From: an uncultured Rhodobacter sp.
GTDB lineage: Bacteria > Pseudomonadota > Alphaproteobacteria > Rhodobacterales > Rhodobacteraceae
NCBI GenBank assembly: GCA_937901435.1
Contig: CALGTJ010000243.1
Coordinates: 1-6,851, forward strand
DNA: 6,851 nt
Direction of reading: 5' to 3'
Shown here piece after piece: positions 6,051 to 6,851 of this stretch; within the stretch, counting starts at the first letter, position 1; each line of letters opens with the position of its first letter. The notes below the pieces were generated by a model, which was not told the DNA's origin, ran no database searches, and saw nothing but the letters and a program-made list of their open reading frames with translations. Both the position numbers and the translations under genes were made by a program.

Positions 6051-6851
6051 CTTTTACCAACAAAGCCTGCAATTCCGGCGTCGCGGCCTTTAGCGCGCTG
6101 GCGTAGCGGCTGACGCCCTCTTCGATCTGGGCGGCCGTGATCGAGAGCGGCGGCGAAAAGGCGTTGATCGGCAAGAAAGGCAACGCGCGGCTGAGAACCC
6201 CTGCCTCGGCGGCATGTTTTGACACGATCTTATGGGGCACAGTGCCCGCTGGAAAGGCTTGGCGGCTGTCTTTGTCGGCTACGAATTCGACCGCCGCCAT
6301 CAGGCCCACGCCGCGCACATGCCCGACAAAGGGATTGTCCGACAGCTTGTCCTTGAGGGCTGCCAACAGAACCGGGCCAAGGTTGGCCGCGTTTTCGACC
6401 ATGCCTTCGTTTTCCATCACGTCCAGATTGGCCATCGCAACGGCGCTGCCCACCGGATGCCCGGAATAGGTAAAGCCATGCATGAACACGCCCGCATCCT
6501 TGGAGGTGGACGAGAACACATCCCACATGCGCTGCGAGATAATCGAGGCGGACATAGGGAAATAAGCGCTGGTGATGCCCTTGGCGAGAGAGACGATATC
6601 GGGGCGCAGACCATAAGTGCCAGAGCCGAACCATTGCCCGGTGCGGCCAAAGCCCGTGATGACCTCATCCGCGATCAGCAGGATGTCGTGGCGATCCAGC
6701 ACCTCTTGCACGCAGGCGAAATATCCTTCTGGCGGCAGGAACACGCCGCCCGTTCCCATCACTGGCTCTGCAATGAAGGCCGCGATTGTTTCGCCCCCCT
6801 CACGCGCGATCAGCGCCTCCAGGTCCGCGACCATGCGATTGGTGAAATCGG
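6046..6851 (-). CDS. Class III (omega-type) PLP aminotransferase, 3' part, cut by right window edge
   Basis: The C-terminal 267 residues of a PLP-dependent class III aminotransferase; the reading frame stays open to the window edge, so the true start is outside. Visible marks: [12 protein letters not shown], then [15 protein letters not shown] with the PLP-binding Asp (codon 6667-6669). Next comes [13 protein letters not shown] with the catalytic Schiff-base Lys (codon 6580-6582), then [13 protein letters not shown] and the C-terminal [13 protein letters not shown] and FSPPLSIT blocks. The reaction is expected to be transamination of an amine or omega-amino acid with a keto acid; the substrate cannot be assigned. 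An internal ATG at 6834 is only a residue within the domain, not the start. It is about two-thirds identical to the left-edge aminotransferase over the 67 residues both share. It converges with the gntR-type gene, so it is not part of the kdu operon. Confidence 0.92.
   Translation of the reverse strand, partial: DFTNRMVADLEALIAREGGETIAAFIAEPVMGTGGVFLPPEGYFACVQEVLDRHDILLIADEVITGFGRTGQWFGSGTYGLRPDIVSLAKGITSAYFPMSASIISQRMWDVFSSTSKDAGVFMHGFTYSGHPVGSAVAMANLDVMENEGMVENAANLGPVLLAALKDKLSDNPFVGHVRGVGLMAAVEFVADKDSRQAFPAGTVPHKIVSKHAAEAGVLSRALPFLPINAFSPPLSITAAQIEEGVSRYASALKAATPELQALLVKG

Noticed and set aside
6040..6052. GGC-ATATTA-GCC followed by TTTT as a terminator for gntR.
   Set aside because: The stem is only 3 bp, far too weak for an intrinsic terminator; the sequence is better viewed as part of the repeated 15-bp motif.

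Overview
The window looks like chromosomal DNA of a GC-rich alphaproteobacterium, most likely of the Rhodobacteraceae/Roseobacter group. This is inferred from gene content, the class III aminotransferase type and codon choice; no rRNA or marker gene is present to confirm it. It is densely coding. Seven protein genes are visible, two of them cut by the window edges. I saw no tRNA, rRNA, CRISPR array, insertion sequence or integrase.

Layout. On the minus strand, reading right to left from about 4930, lies one run: kduI (4106-4930), kduD (3378-4109), a uxuB-type fructuronate reductase (1934-3388), a type I extradiol (catechol 2,3-) dioxygenase (875-1837), and the 5' part of a class III aminotransferase (1-819, cut at the left edge). 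kduI/kduD overlap by ATGA. kduD/uxuB overlap by 11 bp, and uxuB starts at TTG. These three therefore form a tight, probably translationally coupled block. A strong 31-bp hairpin (1904-1934) begins exactly at the uxuB stop codon and separates this block from the dioxygenase-aminotransferase pair. Divergently, on the plus strand, is a GntR/FCD regulator (5185-5886), separated from kduI by a 254-bp control region rich in palindromes. Convergent to the regulator is a second class III aminotransferase (6046-6851, cut at the right edge).

How the genes fit. KduI and KduD take the 4-deoxy-5-keto-uronate released from unsaturated uronates (polysaccharide lyase products) to 2-keto-3-deoxygluconate (KDG). 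The UxuB-type enzyme reduces fructuronate to mannonate, the branch for plain glucuronate. Both branches meet at KDG. The GntR/FCD protein is the obvious candidate uronate-responsive regulator of the operon and of itself. The downstream steps (UxuA, KdgK, KdgA), lyases and transporter are not in the window. The dioxygenase and the aminotransferases do not belong to a textbook uronate route and are the functional puzzle here.

Most worth a second look: (1) a 15-bp motif present as an inverted pair (14/15 match) on either side of the gntR gene, one copy inside a palindrome just upstream of gntR and one overlapping the stop codon of the convergent aminotransferase; (2) the hairpin between uxuB and the dioxygenase; (3) the aromatic ring-cleavage dioxygenase in a uronate operon; (4) the two close aminotransferase paralogues bracketing the module in the same orientation.
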